A stretch of DNA of 64,000 nt from an uncultured Actinomycetes bacterium. GTDB taxonomy: Bacteria; Actinomycetota; Acidimicrobiia; Acidimicrobiales; RAAP-2. The translations under genes were made by a program, and so were the position numbers. This document shows positions 1 to 7,423 of the stretch, one piece after another (positions within the stretch are counted from its first letter, which is position 1; every line of letters starts with the position of its first letter). The DNA lies in NCBI GenBank assembly GCA_903825305.1, contig CAIKAC010000017.1:62001-126000 (forward strand), written 5' to 3'. The notes beneath the pieces are model-generated. The model did not search any database, was not told the DNA's origin, and saw only the letters and a list, made by a program, of their open reading frames with translations.

Positions 1-1
1 C

Positions 2-49
2 GTACTCGATGTGAGCGTTCCGCAATCGTCAACCATTAGCGGACCTTGA
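2..49 (+). CDS. ftsQ: FtsQ-like cell division protein, C-terminal end (partial)
   Basis: The first 15 codons read VLDVSVPQSSTISGP and then stop at 47-49. A short tail of this kind (a beta strand, then DVSVP) is typical of actinobacterial FtsQ, and ftsQ normally lies directly before ftsZ. The identification rests mainly on gene order because only the last residues are in the window. FtsQ is a single-pass divisome protein. Its stop codon lies inside a hairpin. Confidence 0.55.
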   Translation, partial: VLDVSVPQSSTISGP

Positions 50-74
50 GGTTTATTTTTCGAATAAGCCTCAA
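46..74 (+). terminator. 12-bp hairpin overlapping the ftsQ stop codon
   Basis: Arms 46-57 (TTGAGGTTTATT) and 63-74 (AATAAGCCTCAA) pair over 12 positions with a single G-U, closing a 5-nt loop. No T-run follows, so it is a weak intrinsic terminator at best. It could instead be an mRNA-processing or attenuation element separating ftsQ from ftsZ expression. Confidence 0.5.
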
Positions 75-100
75 TATCCCCCTGACCTAGAGGTGCAGAC

Positions 101-106
101 TACGCT
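101..106 (+). promoter_or_regulatory. Possible -10 box (TACGCT) upstream of ftsZ
   Basis: TACGCT fits the TANNNT form seen before many genes here, and the overlapping TAGACC at 106-111 lies 18 nt after a CTGACC. Either could give a ftsZ transcript with a leader of 70 nt or more that includes the small ORF at 146-193. No firm -35 can be assigned. Confidence 0.3.
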
Positions 107-145
107 TAGACCACATACCCGGGTTTGCTGGCAAGGAGAACCCGT

Positions 146-193
146 ATGACATTTCGCAAGACTCAATATCCGTTGGAAGGACAAGAACCATGA
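146..193 (+). CDS. 15-codon leader ORF coupled to ftsZ by ATGA overlap
   Basis: An ATG at 146 follows an AAGGAG ribosome binding site at 134-139. It encodes [15 protein letters not shown] and stops with TGA at 191-193, overlapping the ftsZ ATG at 190-192. The ATGA junction suggests translational coupling. ftsZ also has its own GGAAGG about 9 nt upstream, which lies inside this ORF, so the leader could tune ftsZ translation. No homology is known to me. It may be a chance ORF. Confidence 0.4.
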   Translation: MTFRKTQYPLEGQEP

Positions 194-1302
194 CGATCTC
201 AACCCAGAGCAACTACCTCGCTGTCATCAAGGTCGTCGGCGTAGGTGGCGGCGGCGTGAACGCGGTCAACCGCATGATCGAATCCGGCCTTCGAAACGTT
301 GAATTCATTGCCGCGAACACCGACGCTCAAGCGCTGCTTATGAGTGATGCTGACCTCAAGCTCGACATCGGTCGCGAACTCACCCGAGGCCTTGGTGCTG
401 GGTCGGACCCCGAAGTCGGCCGCCTCGCTGCTGAAGAGCACCGGGCTGAGATTGAAGAAGCCCTGCGTGGTGCCGACATGGTCTTCATCACCGCCGGCAA
501 GGGTGGTGGTACCGGTACCGGTGCCGCTCCCGTCGTCGCTGAGATTGCCAAGGGCCTCGGTGCGCTGACCATTGGTGTAGTGACGCGCCCCTTCGCTTTC
601 GAAGGACGTCGTCGTGCCAACCAAGCTGAGAAGGGCATTCAGATCCTCAAAGAAAAGGTCGACACCCTCATCGTCATCCCCAATGACCGCTTGCTGACGG
701 TCTCGAACGACCAAACCTCAATGATGAGCGCATTCAAGATGGCTGACGAAGTCCTCTTGCAAGGTGTGCGTGGCATTACCGACTTGATCACCACCCCTGG
801 ATTAATCAACACCGACTTTGCTGACGTCAAGATGATTATGAGCAATGCCGGCACCGCCATCATGGGCATTGGCAGTTCTCGCGGAGAAGGACGTGCCGTC
901 AACGCAGCACGTTCGGCCATCACGAGCCCCTTGCTCGAAGCTTCCATCGAGGGTGCTCGCGGCATTTTGCTCAACATCGCCGCTGGCCCCGATCTCGGGC
1001 TCTTTGAAGCCAATGAAGCGGCAGAGATCATTCACTCGGTTGCCCACCCCGATGCCAACATCATCTTCGGTACCGTGATCGACGAGAACATGGGTGACGA
1101 GGTCCGCGTGACGGTCATCGCTGCAGGCTTTGATCGCTGGGAAGAGCGCTCGACCACGTCGCAGGCTCCAGCCAGTTTGGGCTTGTTGAGTGAGCCTGAG
1201 ACGGTGGACATTTTTGCTGAAGTCACTGACACGCCCAGTTCGCGCTTTAGCAGCACGACTTCAGGTGATGACGACTTCGACGTTCCGTCTTTCCTTCAGT
1301 AA
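190..1302 (+). CDS. ftsZ: Cell division GTPase FtsZ
   Basis: The 370-aa product is a tubulin-like GTPase that polymerises into the Z ring at midcell. The N-terminal GVGGGG nucleotide loop (about 17-22), the tubulin signature GGGTGTG (105-111) and the NTDFADV synergy-loop motif (about 205-213) are all present. The C-terminal peptide [11 protein letters not shown] matches the conserved tail that binds SepF and other partners, with a final Gln where Arg is common. Length is normal for the family. A GGAAGG Shine-Dalgarno lies about 9 nt before the ATG. PLPBP follows after 5 nt, in the conserved division cluster. Confidence 0.98.
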   Translation: MTISTQSNYLAVIKVVGVGGGGVNAVNRMIESGLRNVEFIAANTDAQALLMSDADLKLDIGRELTRGLGAGSDPEVGRLAAEEHRAEIEEALRGADMVFITAGKGGGTGTGAAPVVAEIAKGLGALTIGVVTRPFAFEGRRRANQAEKGIQILKEKVDTLIVIPNDRLLTVSNDQTSMMSAFKMADEVLLQGVRGITDLITTPGLINTDFADVKMIMSNAGTAIMGIGSSRGEGRAVNAARSAITSPLLEASIEGARGILLNIAAGPDLGLFEANEAAEIIHSVAHPDANIIFGTVIDENMGDEVRVTVIAAGFDRWEERSTTSQAPASLGLLSEPETVDIFAEVTDTPSSRFSSTTSGDDDFDVPSFLQ

Positions 1303-1307
1303 CTCTT

Positions 1308-1967
1308 GTGAGTGACGCGCTAGTCGACGAGATCGCAGAGCGCCTCGCTGGCATCAAAGAACGCATCGCTGCGGCCGGGGGAGACCCCGGCCGTGTGCGT
1401 ATCGTCGGGGTGTCGAAAACCTTCGATGCTGATCATGCACGAGCAGCCGTGGGCGCTGGGCTGACCCACCTCGGCGAGAACTACGCCGGCGAGCTCATTG
1501 AAAAAGCTGAGGTGCTCAGCGATCTCCCCATCTCGTGGCACTACCTTGGCGCCATTCAAACCAACAAGGTGGGCAAGCTCGCTCCTGTGGTGTCATGCTT
1601 TGAGTCAACCGCTCGTGAGCGTGAACTCGCCGCCATCGCCACTCGCTCGCCCGGAGCTCACGCGATGGTCCAAGTTGATCTCACGGGTCTACCGCAGCGC
1701 AATGGCGCACACCCCGATGAGGTGGAACATCTCGTTGCTCGAGGCCGCGCTTTGGGTCTCGATGTGGTGGGACTCATGACCGTGGCGCTGCCTGAACCAG
1801 ACGCCGCTCGGGCCGCTTTTCGCCGCCTGCGCTCCATGGCTACGGATCTTGGCCTCGCGGAGTGCTCGATGGGAATGACCGAGGACCTTGAAATTGCCGT
1901 AGAGGAGGGAAGCACCGAAATTCGCATCGGAAGGGCCCTTTTTGGCTTCCGAGCCCCTCGAGGATGA
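1308..1967 (+). CDS. PLP homeostasis protein (YggS/PLPBP family)
   Basis: The 219-aa product resembles the single-domain alanine-racemase-fold proteins that bind pyridoxal phosphate and buffer it; they have no known enzymatic activity. The PLP lysine is in VGVSKTF (about Lys37). HLGENYAGE, WHYLGAIQTNKV and the C-terminal SMGMTEDLEIAVEEG phosphate-binding region are typical. The start is GTG at 1308, five nt after the ftsZ stop. Location between ftsZ and sepF is widespread in Gram-positive bacteria. Confidence 0.95.
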   Translation: MSDALVDEIAERLAGIKERIAAAGGDPGRVRIVGVSKTFDADHARAAVGAGLTHLGENYAGELIEKAEVLSDLPISWHYLGAIQTNKVGKLAPVVSCFESTARERELAAIATRSPGAHAMVQVDLTGLPQRNGAHPDEVEHLVARGRALGLDVVGLMTVALPEPDAARAAFRRLRSMATDLGLAECSMGMTEDLEIAVEEGSTEIRIGRALFGFRAPRG

Positions 1968-2055
1968 CGGTGGCGACCTCTATCGCCTAGAGTGTCTTGG
2001 AGTTTTGAAGACCGTGGCCGGGCAGTGATCCTGGCAGAAAGACGAGGCATCCCTC

Positions 2056-2634
2056 ATGGCGGGAAGCGTGCGCAAAGTGTTGGCCTACTTGGGCCTTGCA
2101 GACGACGAATACAGCGACTACGACGATCTTGACCGTCGTACCTACCCCCGCGGCGGCGCGAGCAACGACCGCTACGAAGACGATTACGCCCCTGAACCCC
2201 CTCGTCGGCCTCGTCCCCGCCCTGAGCCGGTCTATGAAGATGACTATGCCCCCGAGCCTCCTCGCCAGCCGGTACTGCGACCCGTACCGCCGCGCAACCC
2301 CGTAACGGGCCAGGCGCAACCACCGGCCAAGGCTCCCCGGCCCTCGTCGATTCGTATTCAAAAGGCCGAGTCAGCTGAGGTCATCACCGTGGCGCCGCGC
2401 ACCTTCAGCGATGCGCAAGAAATCGCTGACCACCTCAAGGCCAATCGTCCCGTCATCGTGAACCTTGAAGCTGCCAACGAAGAGCTTGGCCGGCGCATGA
2501 CTGACTTCTGCAGCGGCGTTGGCTATGCCTTGGGCTGCAAGGTAGAGCGCGTTGCTGCCAAAATCTTGCTGTTCACGCCCAACAACGTGACGGTTCGTGC
2601 CGAAGATCGTGGCCAGAGTCGTTTCGACTCCTAA
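2056..2634 (+). CDS. sepF: Cell division protein SepF
   Basis: The 192-aa product has a short N-terminal amphipathic membrane-targeting stretch (MAGSVRKVLAYLGL), then an acidic, Tyr/Pro/Arg-rich linker (about 16-95), then the SepF domain (about 110-185) with VITVAPRTFSDAQEIADHL and RMTDFCSGVGYALG. SepF anchors FtsZ to the membrane and bundles it; Actinobacteria usually lack FtsA, so SepF is the main anchor there. The 88-nt gap upstream has a possible TAGAGT -10 near 1989 but no strong ribosome binding site. Confidence 0.95.
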   Translation: MAGSVRKVLAYLGLADDEYSDYDDLDRRTYPRGGASNDRYEDDYAPEPPRRPRPRPEPVYEDDYAPEPPRQPVLRPVPPRNPVTGQAQPPAKAPRPSSIRIQKAESAEVITVAPRTFSDAQEIADHLKANRPVIVNLEAANEELGRRMTDFCSGVGYALGCKVERVAAKILLFTPNNVTVRAEDRGQSRFDS

Positions 2635-2640
2635 CCCCAC

Positions 2641-2904
2641 ATGATTCGCCACCTGATCGGGTATCTCCTCGAGATTTACCTCCTCTTGCTCATTGCTCGA
2701 GCGCTACTGAGCTGGTTTCAGGCTTCTCGATCGGGTGTCGTCATGACTCTGTCGGTGGTCTTAGCCGCCATTACAGAGCCCGTTCTTCGCCCAATTCGCA
2801 AAGTCATTCCTCCGGTGCGCGTCGGGGGCACCCAGTTAGACCTGTCCATCATGGTGATCTTCATCGTGGTGCAGTTCTTAATCTTGCCAATTCTGTTGAG
2901 ATAG
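2641..2904 (+). CDS. YggT family membrane protein
   Basis: The small 87-aa protein has two hydrophobic segments (about 4-22 and 63-85) around a loop containing EPVLRPIRKVIPPV, the hallmark of the YggT family (PF02325). Members are inner-membrane proteins of uncertain role that sit between sepF and divIVA in Gram-positive division clusters. The start codon lies 6 nt after the sepF stop, so it is probably co-transcribed with sepF. Confidence 0.93.
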   Translation: MIRHLIGYLLEIYLLLLIARALLSWFQASRSGVVMTLSVVLAAITEPVLRPIRKVIPPVRVGGTQLDLSIMVIFIVVQFLILPILLR

Positions 2905-2935
2905 CGCGGTTTAAGCCGGGGGCGTCAGAGATTGG

Positions 2936-2941
2936 TAAAGT
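2936..2941 (+). promoter_or_regulatory. Candidate -10 box (TAAAGT) for leaderless divIVA
   Basis: TAAAGT ends 7 nt before the ATG at 2949. This is the spacing expected if transcription starts at the initiation codon, and it supports the ATG over the upstream in-frame GTG at 2940. Confidence 0.45.
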
Positions 2942-2948
2942 GCGCGCC

Positions 2949-3605
2949 ATGGATAACGCTTCTAAATCAAAGTCTGTACTCGAGTCCCTTCGCACCGTAG
3001 AGTTCCGCACCGGCCTACGTGGCTACGACATGGACGAGGTCGATGACTACCTCGAGAAGGTAGCCGTCGAAGCCGATGCCCTCCTTGAGCAAAACCGTCA
3101 GTTGACTGAGCGTCTTCGTCTCGCAGCAGAGCGCATCGCCCAACTCGATGCCGATCGTGCCGAGCGTCCCGCTGAAGTGAAGCCAGCCCCCGCCGTTGCA
3201 GCTACTGCCGCGGTAGATGCCGCTGGTACCGAGTCACTGGCTCGCACCATGGAGATGGCGCAGCGCTTCGTCGATCAGACCAAGCGCGAGAGCGAGCAAG
3301 AAGCGGCACGCGTTGTCGAAGAAGCGCGCGCCAAGGCAGCAGCAATGCAAGCCGAAGCCGAAGGTCGCTACCGCTCTGACCTGTCGCGACTCGAAGGCCT
3401 CAAGACCAAGCTGGCCTCTGATGTCGAAGCAATGGCCCGTCAACTCGAAGGCGAGCGCACGCGTCTGCGCACCTCATTGGGTGAGATGATTCAGTGGATC
3501 GAAGACAACGTGCAGCCAGGTGCTGCGATCTTGGCCCTGCGCCAAGGTGGCGCCGATGCTGCAGCCGTTGAAGCCGCTGCACCCACCGACCCAGCCGCAG
3601 AGTAA
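2949..3605 (+). CDS. DivIVA/Wag31 family polar growth and septum protein
   Basis: The product is about 218 aa. The N-terminal DivIVA domain is clear: LRTVEFRTGLRGYDMDEVDDYLEKV, with the membrane-binding turn, is followed by long heptad-rich coiled coil (about 40-190) with many Arg, Glu and Ala. A Pro/Ala-rich linker sits near 80-95 and the tail is Ala-rich. DivIVA marks negatively curved membrane and recruits the cell-wall machinery. A GTG nine nt upstream (2940) is an alternative start, but it overlaps the TAAAGT box. Confidence 0.93.
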   Translation: MDNASKSKSVLESLRTVEFRTGLRGYDMDEVDDYLEKVAVEADALLEQNRQLTERLRLAAERIAQLDADRAERPAEVKPAPAVAATAAVDAAGTESLARTMEMAQRFVDQTKRESEQEAARVVEEARAKAAAMQAEAEGRYRSDLSRLEGLKTKLASDVEAMARQLEGERTRLRTSLGEMIQWIEDNVQPGAAILALRQGGADAAAVEAAAPTDPAAE

Positions 3606-3686
3606 CGACGCGGTGCCGGAAGGCGCCGTGGTCGCTGCTATGGTGCTGCGCGCCACGTTTGAGTGGAATTCATCCGAGGAGGAACG

Positions 3687-4442
3687 ATGACCCCCGCAAA
3701 AAAGGTCGCCGCAAAGAAAGCGGCTCCAACCAAGAAGGCCACCCCAGCGAAGAAAGCCGCTCCGGCTAAGAAGTCGACGCCGGCCAAAAAGGTCACCGTA
3801 AAGAAGGCAGCTCCGGCCAAGAAGGCGGCACCTGCCAAAAAGGTAGCGCCAGCGAAGAAAGCTGCCCCAGCGAAGAAAGCCACTCCGGCCAAGAAGGCGG
3901 CACCTGTCAAAAAGGTAGCGCCAGCGAAGAAAGCCACTCCGGCCAAGAAGGCGGCACCTGCCAAGGCAGCCGCTCCCAAACGTGAAGTTGAGGCTCCGGC
4001 TAAGAAGGTCGCTCCAGTAAAGAAGGCCGTTCCCGCACCCAAGGTGTACGCCAACCCCTATGTCAAGGACACGAAGTTCACGGACAAGATCATCGAGATC
4101 ATTAAGGCCGAGAAGGTTCGTGTCGCCGACCAACTCGCTGGGCGAATTGCCGATGCCCAGGAATTGGTTGCCAATGACAATGGACCTCGCGAAGTGCAAT
4201 TCGATGACGAGTCAGGCGAAGGTGCCGGAGCCGCGGTTGACCGTGAATTCCACCTCATGCAAGCCGCCACGCTTCAAGACGAACTCGAAGAGTTTGATGC
4301 AGCACTGAGTCGCATTAAGGCCAAGCGCTACGGCATGTGCGAAAAGTGTCACAAGCCCATCCCGAAGGCTCGCCTTGAGACAGTGCCAGCAGCACGCATT
4401 TGTGCACCGTGCGGCAAGCCCAGCTTGGATTGGCGTTTCTAA
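3687..4442 (+). CDS. TraR/DksA-type zinc finger protein with Lys/Ala/Pro-repeat N-terminus
   Basis: The 251-aa product starts at the ATG 3687 behind GAGGAGG (3676-3682); the upstream GTG at 3663 lies before that site. Residues about 3-115 are tandem variants of AKKAAPAKK, like histone-H1-type bacterial tails. The C-terminal half has a coiled-coil-like region and a four-Cys finger (CEKC...CAPC, about 221-242) of the DksA/TraR family, which binds the RNA polymerase secondary channel. The fusion suggests a nucleic-acid-binding tail on a polymerase-associated domain; that role is inferred. It lies just before lspA. Confidence 0.88.
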   Translation: MTPAKKVAAKKAAPTKKATPAKKAAPAKKSTPAKKVTVKKAAPAKKAAPAKKVAPAKKAAPAKKATPAKKAAPVKKVAPAKKATPAKKAAPAKAAAPKREVEAPAKKVAPVKKAVPAPKVYANPYVKDTKFTDKIIEIIKAEKVRVADQLAGRIADAQELVANDNGPREVQFDDESGEGAGAAVDREFHLMQAATLQDELEEFDAALSRIKAKRYGMCEKCHKPIPKARLETVPAARICAPCGKPSLDWRF

Positions 4443-4452
4443 TCTGTCTGAG

Positions 4453-4935
4453 GTGACTCATCAGCCCAAAGCGCTGCATTGGCTGGCGTTGGGTGTGGCA
4501 GCGCTGGTCGTGGTAATTGATCAGATAACTAAAACCCTTGCCCTTCACGCATTAGTCAACCACGCCGTACAGCTTGTCGGTCCGTTTTCCTTTGCGCTGG
4601 CGTACAACCCGGGGTCTTCGTTTTCACTCTTGCAAGGATCGACGGGGCCATTGATGGTGATTGAGGTGCTCTTCATTGGGCTCTTGGGTTTTCTTGGTAT
4701 GCGCAGCAGCCATCGATGGACGCAAGTGGCGCTGGGCCTCATGCTTGGTGGAGCGATGGGTAATTTCGTCGATCGCGTATTTCGAGACCACCACGGATCA
4801 GTTATCGACTTCATCGCCTCGACCTTTTGGCCCACCTTCAACGTCGCTGATGCGTGCATCACCGTGGGGGCTGTCATCATGGTGGTGGTCCTCGTGATGG
4901 ACCTCGTGCGGGGAGACACGACACGCGATGCATGA
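4453..4935 (+). CDS. lspA: Lipoprotein signal peptidase (signal peptidase II)
   Basis: The 160-aa inner-membrane aspartic protease removes signal peptides from prolipoproteins. Four hydrophobic segments are visible (about 9-25, 62-82, 92-108, 132-152). The catalytic Asp residues lie in GNFVDR (Asp107) and FNVADA (Asp133), and YNPGSSFS matches the conserved NxGxAF block. The GTG start at 4453 is chosen because the longer in-frame extension overlaps the zinc-finger gene. Likely substrates in this window are the lipobox proteins at 26332 and 36055. It overlaps the following rlu gene by 8 nt. Confidence 0.95.
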   Translation: MTHQPKALHWLALGVAALVVVIDQITKTLALHALVNHAVQLVGPFSFALAYNPGSSFSLLQGSTGPLMVIEVLFIGLLGFLGMRSSHRWTQVALGLMLGGAMGNFVDRVFRDHHGSVIDFIASTFWPTFNVADACITVGAVIMVVVLVMDLVRGDTTRDA

Positions 4936-5926
4936 TGAGAGCAGCTCAGGAGACTTAGACGTCGGGGCGGAACTTCTCGATGTCGCCATTCCCGCACTCA
5001 TGGACGCCATGCGTATCGATCGCGCACTGGCGACCTTGACGGGCATGTCCCGTTCAGAAGTGGCTCGAATTATTGAGTCGGGAGCCGTATTGCTTGATGG
5101 GATCGTCGTGACCAAAGTGTCGACACCCTTGGCAGAAGGCGCACACCTCGAAGCGGTGCTGCCTCCTCTTGATGACGGCACGGTCGCTCCCAATGCCGAC
5201 GTGGCGGTGCGAGTCCTCTACGAAGATGATGATGTCATCGTCGTGGATAAATCAGCCGAACAAGTGGTCCATCCAGGGGCTGGCAACAAAGAAGCAACCC
5301 TGATTGCAGGCTTGCTCGCGAGATACCCCGATATTGCTGATCTTGTGGACCAGGGTTACAGCGAAGCAAACCGCCCTGGTGTCGTGCATCGTCTTGACAA
5401 GGGGACATCAGGCGTGTTGATGGTGGCGAGAACACCACGGGCCGTCACGTCCCTTTCGGCCCAGCTCGCTGATCGCAGCGCTACGAGACGTTACGTAGGC
5501 GTGGTCGAAGGTCACCTCAAATCAGATCGAGGCGTGATCGACGCCCCCATCAGCCGAAGCGCTACGACGCCGACGAAAATGGCGGTCCGCAGCGATGGTC
5601 GAGAGGCTCGAACGGGCTATGAGGTATTAGCCCGCATTTCGAGGCCCCAGCGCAGCGTGGTGGGCCTCTCGTTGGAAACGGGCAGGACGCACCAAATCAG
5701 AGTCCACATGGCGGCAATCGGTAACCCCATCGTCAATGATCGTCGCTATGGCAAAAAGACGGAACGAAGCCTTGATGAGCTGCGTCTCGCCCTCCATGCT
5801 GGCCGACTCGAATTCAACCATCCAGCCGATGGACGGCGTATCCGTGTGGTTGCACCATGGCCGGCAGATTTGAGAACACTCGGTGGTGCTGAGGAAGCCC
5901 AAGCCTTCTTGGACCGCGAGGTTTAG
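4928..5926 (+). CDS. RluA/RluD family 23S rRNA pseudouridine synthase
   Basis: The 332-aa enzyme isomerises uridines in rRNA. An S4 RNA-binding domain (about 28-80, RIDRALATLTGMSRSEVARII) precedes the catalytic domain. HRLDKGTSG carries the catalytic Asp157, and GRTHQIRVHMAAIGNPIVND is the second family signature. The order lspA-rluD is common in bacteria. An RluD-like specificity (23S helix 69) is likely but not proven. Its TAG stop overlaps the minus-strand sigma factor stop in the tetramer TTAG (5923-5926). Confidence 0.93.
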   Translation: MHDESSSGDLDVGAELLDVAIPALMDAMRIDRALATLTGMSRSEVARIIESGAVLLDGIVVTKVSTPLAEGAHLEAVLPPLDDGTVAPNADVAVRVLYEDDDVIVVDKSAEQVVHPGAGNKEATLIAGLLARYPDIADLVDQGYSEANRPGVVHRLDKGTSGVLMVARTPRAVTSLSAQLADRSATRRYVGVVEGHLKSDRGVIDAPISRSATTPTKMAVRSDGREARTGYEVLARISRPQRSVVGLSLETGRTHQIRVHMAAIGNPIVNDRRYGKKTERSLDELRLALHAGRLEFNHPADGRRIRVVAPWPADLRTLGGAEEAQAFLDREV

Positions 5927-6771
5927 ACCTCGGAGCGCAGGGCTTCGATCGCTGAATTCTCGCGCAGCGCAGCCAAAGCCTCGGTTTCGGCTCGACGCAC
6001 CCGCCGAACACCGATCCCCATGGCATCTGCCGTGGCCTGAAGCGATGACGGCGTTGAACCATCGAGGCCAAAGCGTCGAGTCAACACAGCGCGCTGCAAT
6101 TCAGTCAGGCTTTCGAGGGCTCCATGGAGTTCATCGTCTGCCATGGATTGCTCAACGTCGTTGGTCCAGTCGTGACCATCATCGGCCACGAGGTCTCCCA
6201 AGGTGGTGCTCGAGTCACTCGTTGCGGGTTGGTCCAAACTCGCCGTGACGCCAGCAATGCCACTGAGGTTCTTGCGCTCGGCGGCGGTCATGCCGGTGGC
6301 TTCCGTGAGCTCTTCATCGGTGGGCTTGCGGCCCAAGATGGCGCTCAACTCTGCCGTGGTGGCTTCAAGGCGCTGGAGCTGCTCACCAACTTCCAAGGGG
6401 ATGCGGATAGTGCGGCCGTGTTGCTGCACCGCACGTTGCAGGGCTTGGCGAATCCACCACGTGGCATAGGTCGAGAATTTGAAGCCCTTTTCCCAGTCGA
6501 ACTTCTCTACAGCTCGAAGGAGGCCAAAGGTGCCCTCTTGAACAAGGTCCACCAGTTCCACACCACGGTCTTGGTAGCGGCGGGCCCAGTGCAAAACGAG
6601 GCGCAAGTTCGCGGCCACCATTTGCTTCTTAGCCTCCTGGTCTCCACCAGCCACGCGCTTGGCGAGCTCAATTTGCTCGTCGTAGTTCGGCATGGGGTAG
6701 CGGTCAAGGTCACGGAAAAAAAGACCAAGAGAGTCCGTTGACGTGGCGGCTGTCTTTGAATTAGAACCCAT
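5923..6771 (-). CDS. Sigma-70 family RNA polymerase sigma factor (group 1/2-like, short)
   Basis: The product is 282 aa from the ATG at 6771, which has AGGAGA upstream. Region 1.2 (about 14-45), region 2 (VAANLRLVLHWARRYQ, FKFSTYATWWIRQALQRAV), region 3 and region 4 are present; the long acidic region 1.1 is missing. Region 4.2 ends with IGVRRVRRAETEAL instead of the usual VTRERIRQIEAKAL, so -35 recognition may differ. This looks like a non-essential SigB/HrdB-like paralogue rather than the main sigma, though that is an inference. Confidence 0.9.
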   Translation of the reverse strand: MGSNSKTAATSTDSLGLFFRDLDRYPMPNYDEQIELAKRVAGGDQEAKKQMVAANLRLVLHWARRYQDRGVELVDLVQEGTFGLLRAVEKFDWEKGFKFSTYATWWIRQALQRAVQQHGRTIRIPLEVGEQLQRLEATTAELSAILGRKPTDEELTEATGMTAAERKNLSGIAGVTASLDQPATSDSSTTLGDLVADDGHDWTNDVEQSMADDELHGALESLTELQRAVLTRRFGLDGSTPSSLQATADAMGIGVRRVRRAETEALAALRENSAIEALRSEV

Positions 6772-6791
6772 TCGCTTCTCCTGTTCTCTGC

Positions 6792-6809
6792 CCCGACCTT
6801 CCGGTCGGG
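6792..6809 (-). promoter_or_regulatory. Hairpin in the sigma factor 5' leader
   Basis: CCCGACC (6792-6798) and GGTCGGG (6803-6809) form a perfect 7-bp stem with a 4-nt loop. It lies just upstream of the sigma gene's AGGAGA site, so it may affect mRNA stability or translation. Confidence 0.4.
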
Positions 6810-6857
6810 AAGCCTTACAGCTCGCGCTGAAGGCCTCTATGTGTGTCGTTGCAGATA

Positions 6858-6874
6858 GTGATAACACATATCAC
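6858..6874. promoter_or_regulatory. Palindromic operator-like site GTGATA-N5-TATCAC
   Basis: Two perfect 6-bp half-sites separated by 5 bp lie about 90 bp upstream of the sigma start. A second palindrome, GAAATT-N6-AATTTC, lies at 6899-6916. Both sit in the only gap that can hold the sigma promoter. The binding protein is unknown; the adjacent Rrf2 regulator is one candidate. Confidence 0.4.
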
Positions 6875-6934
6875 CGTAGGAGTATTCCCAGAGAGGGTGA
6901 AATTTATGGGAATTTCAAAAAAGTGCGCCGTTAC

Positions 6935-7369
6935 TTACGCAGAAGGGGCAATTCCTTGAGACCTTGAGACCATGTCGGCCAAGGTCAATGATTGCAATTC
7001 AGTGCGAATACGGTCACTCACCTCAGCCCAGACGGCAAGCAAAATGCATTGGCCCTCATGGTCACAAGCCCCATTTTCATGAGGTTGCCCAAAGTCACCG
7101 GCAACGATGGGGCCATCCACAGCCGAAACAATCTGGGCCAAATTGATGTTTTCTGGCTCGCGAGCCAATACGTAGCCGCCGCCCACCCCGCGCTTTGATC
7201 TCACGAGGCCCGCACCTTTTAAGGCAAGCAAGATCTGCTCCAAGTAGGGCTGGGGGAGACCGGTGCGCTCGGCGATGTCTCGAACCGAGGTGGGTGCCTC
7301 TCCGCCGCCATGGAGCGCAAGGCTCAGCAGAGCACGGCTGGCGTAGTCACCTCTGGTCGAAACCTTCAT
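6935..7369 (-). CDS. Rrf2 family transcriptional regulator with two cysteines
   Basis: The 144-aa protein has the Rrf2 winged helix (about 1-65: MKVSTRGDYASRALLSLAL, ERTGLPQPYLEQIL, RSKRGVGGGYVLAR) and a dimerisation helix. IscR/NsrR-type members bind an Fe-S cluster with three Cys; here Cys102 and Cys108 are in place (ACDHEGQC), but the position six residues later is Trp114. Cluster binding is therefore uncertain. A TAACCT box ends 6 nt before the ATG, consistent with a leaderless transcript. It is divergent from the phosphodiesterase-like gene. Confidence 0.92.
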   Translation of the reverse strand: MKVSTRGDYASRALLSLALHGGGEAPTSVRDIAERTGLPQPYLEQILLALKGAGLVRSKRGVGGGYVLAREPENINLAQIVSAVDGPIVAGDFGQPHENGACDHEGQCILLAVWAEVSDRIRTELQSLTLADMVSRSQGIAPSA

Positions 7370-7375
7370 GATTCA

Positions 7376-7381
7376 AGGTTA
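7376..7381 (-). promoter_or_regulatory. Candidate -10 box (TAACCT) for leaderless rrf2
   Basis: On the minus strand TAACCT is followed by exactly 6 nt and then the ATG at 7369. Confidence 0.45.
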
Positions 7382-7408
7382 GCCCTCAGGGGCTCAGTAC
7401 TTCGGATC

Positions 7409-7414
7409 TAACAT
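7409..7414 (+). promoter_or_regulatory. Candidate -10 box (TAACAT) for the 7424 gene
   Basis: TAACAT ends 9 nt before the ATG at 7424, so the mRNA would have almost no leader. It lies 28 bp from the opposing rrf2 box. Confidence 0.4.
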
Positions 7415-7423
7415 GGATTCTCC

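Noticed and set aside
1968-2055. Possible tRNA in the gap before sepF
   Set aside because: No cloverleaf or T-loop GTTCRANNC is present in this gap or in the other gaps of similar size.
3687-4050. Tandem repeat or CRISPR-like array
   Set aside because: The repeats are in frame, encode Lys/Ala/Pro units of varying length, and have no unique spacers of constant size.
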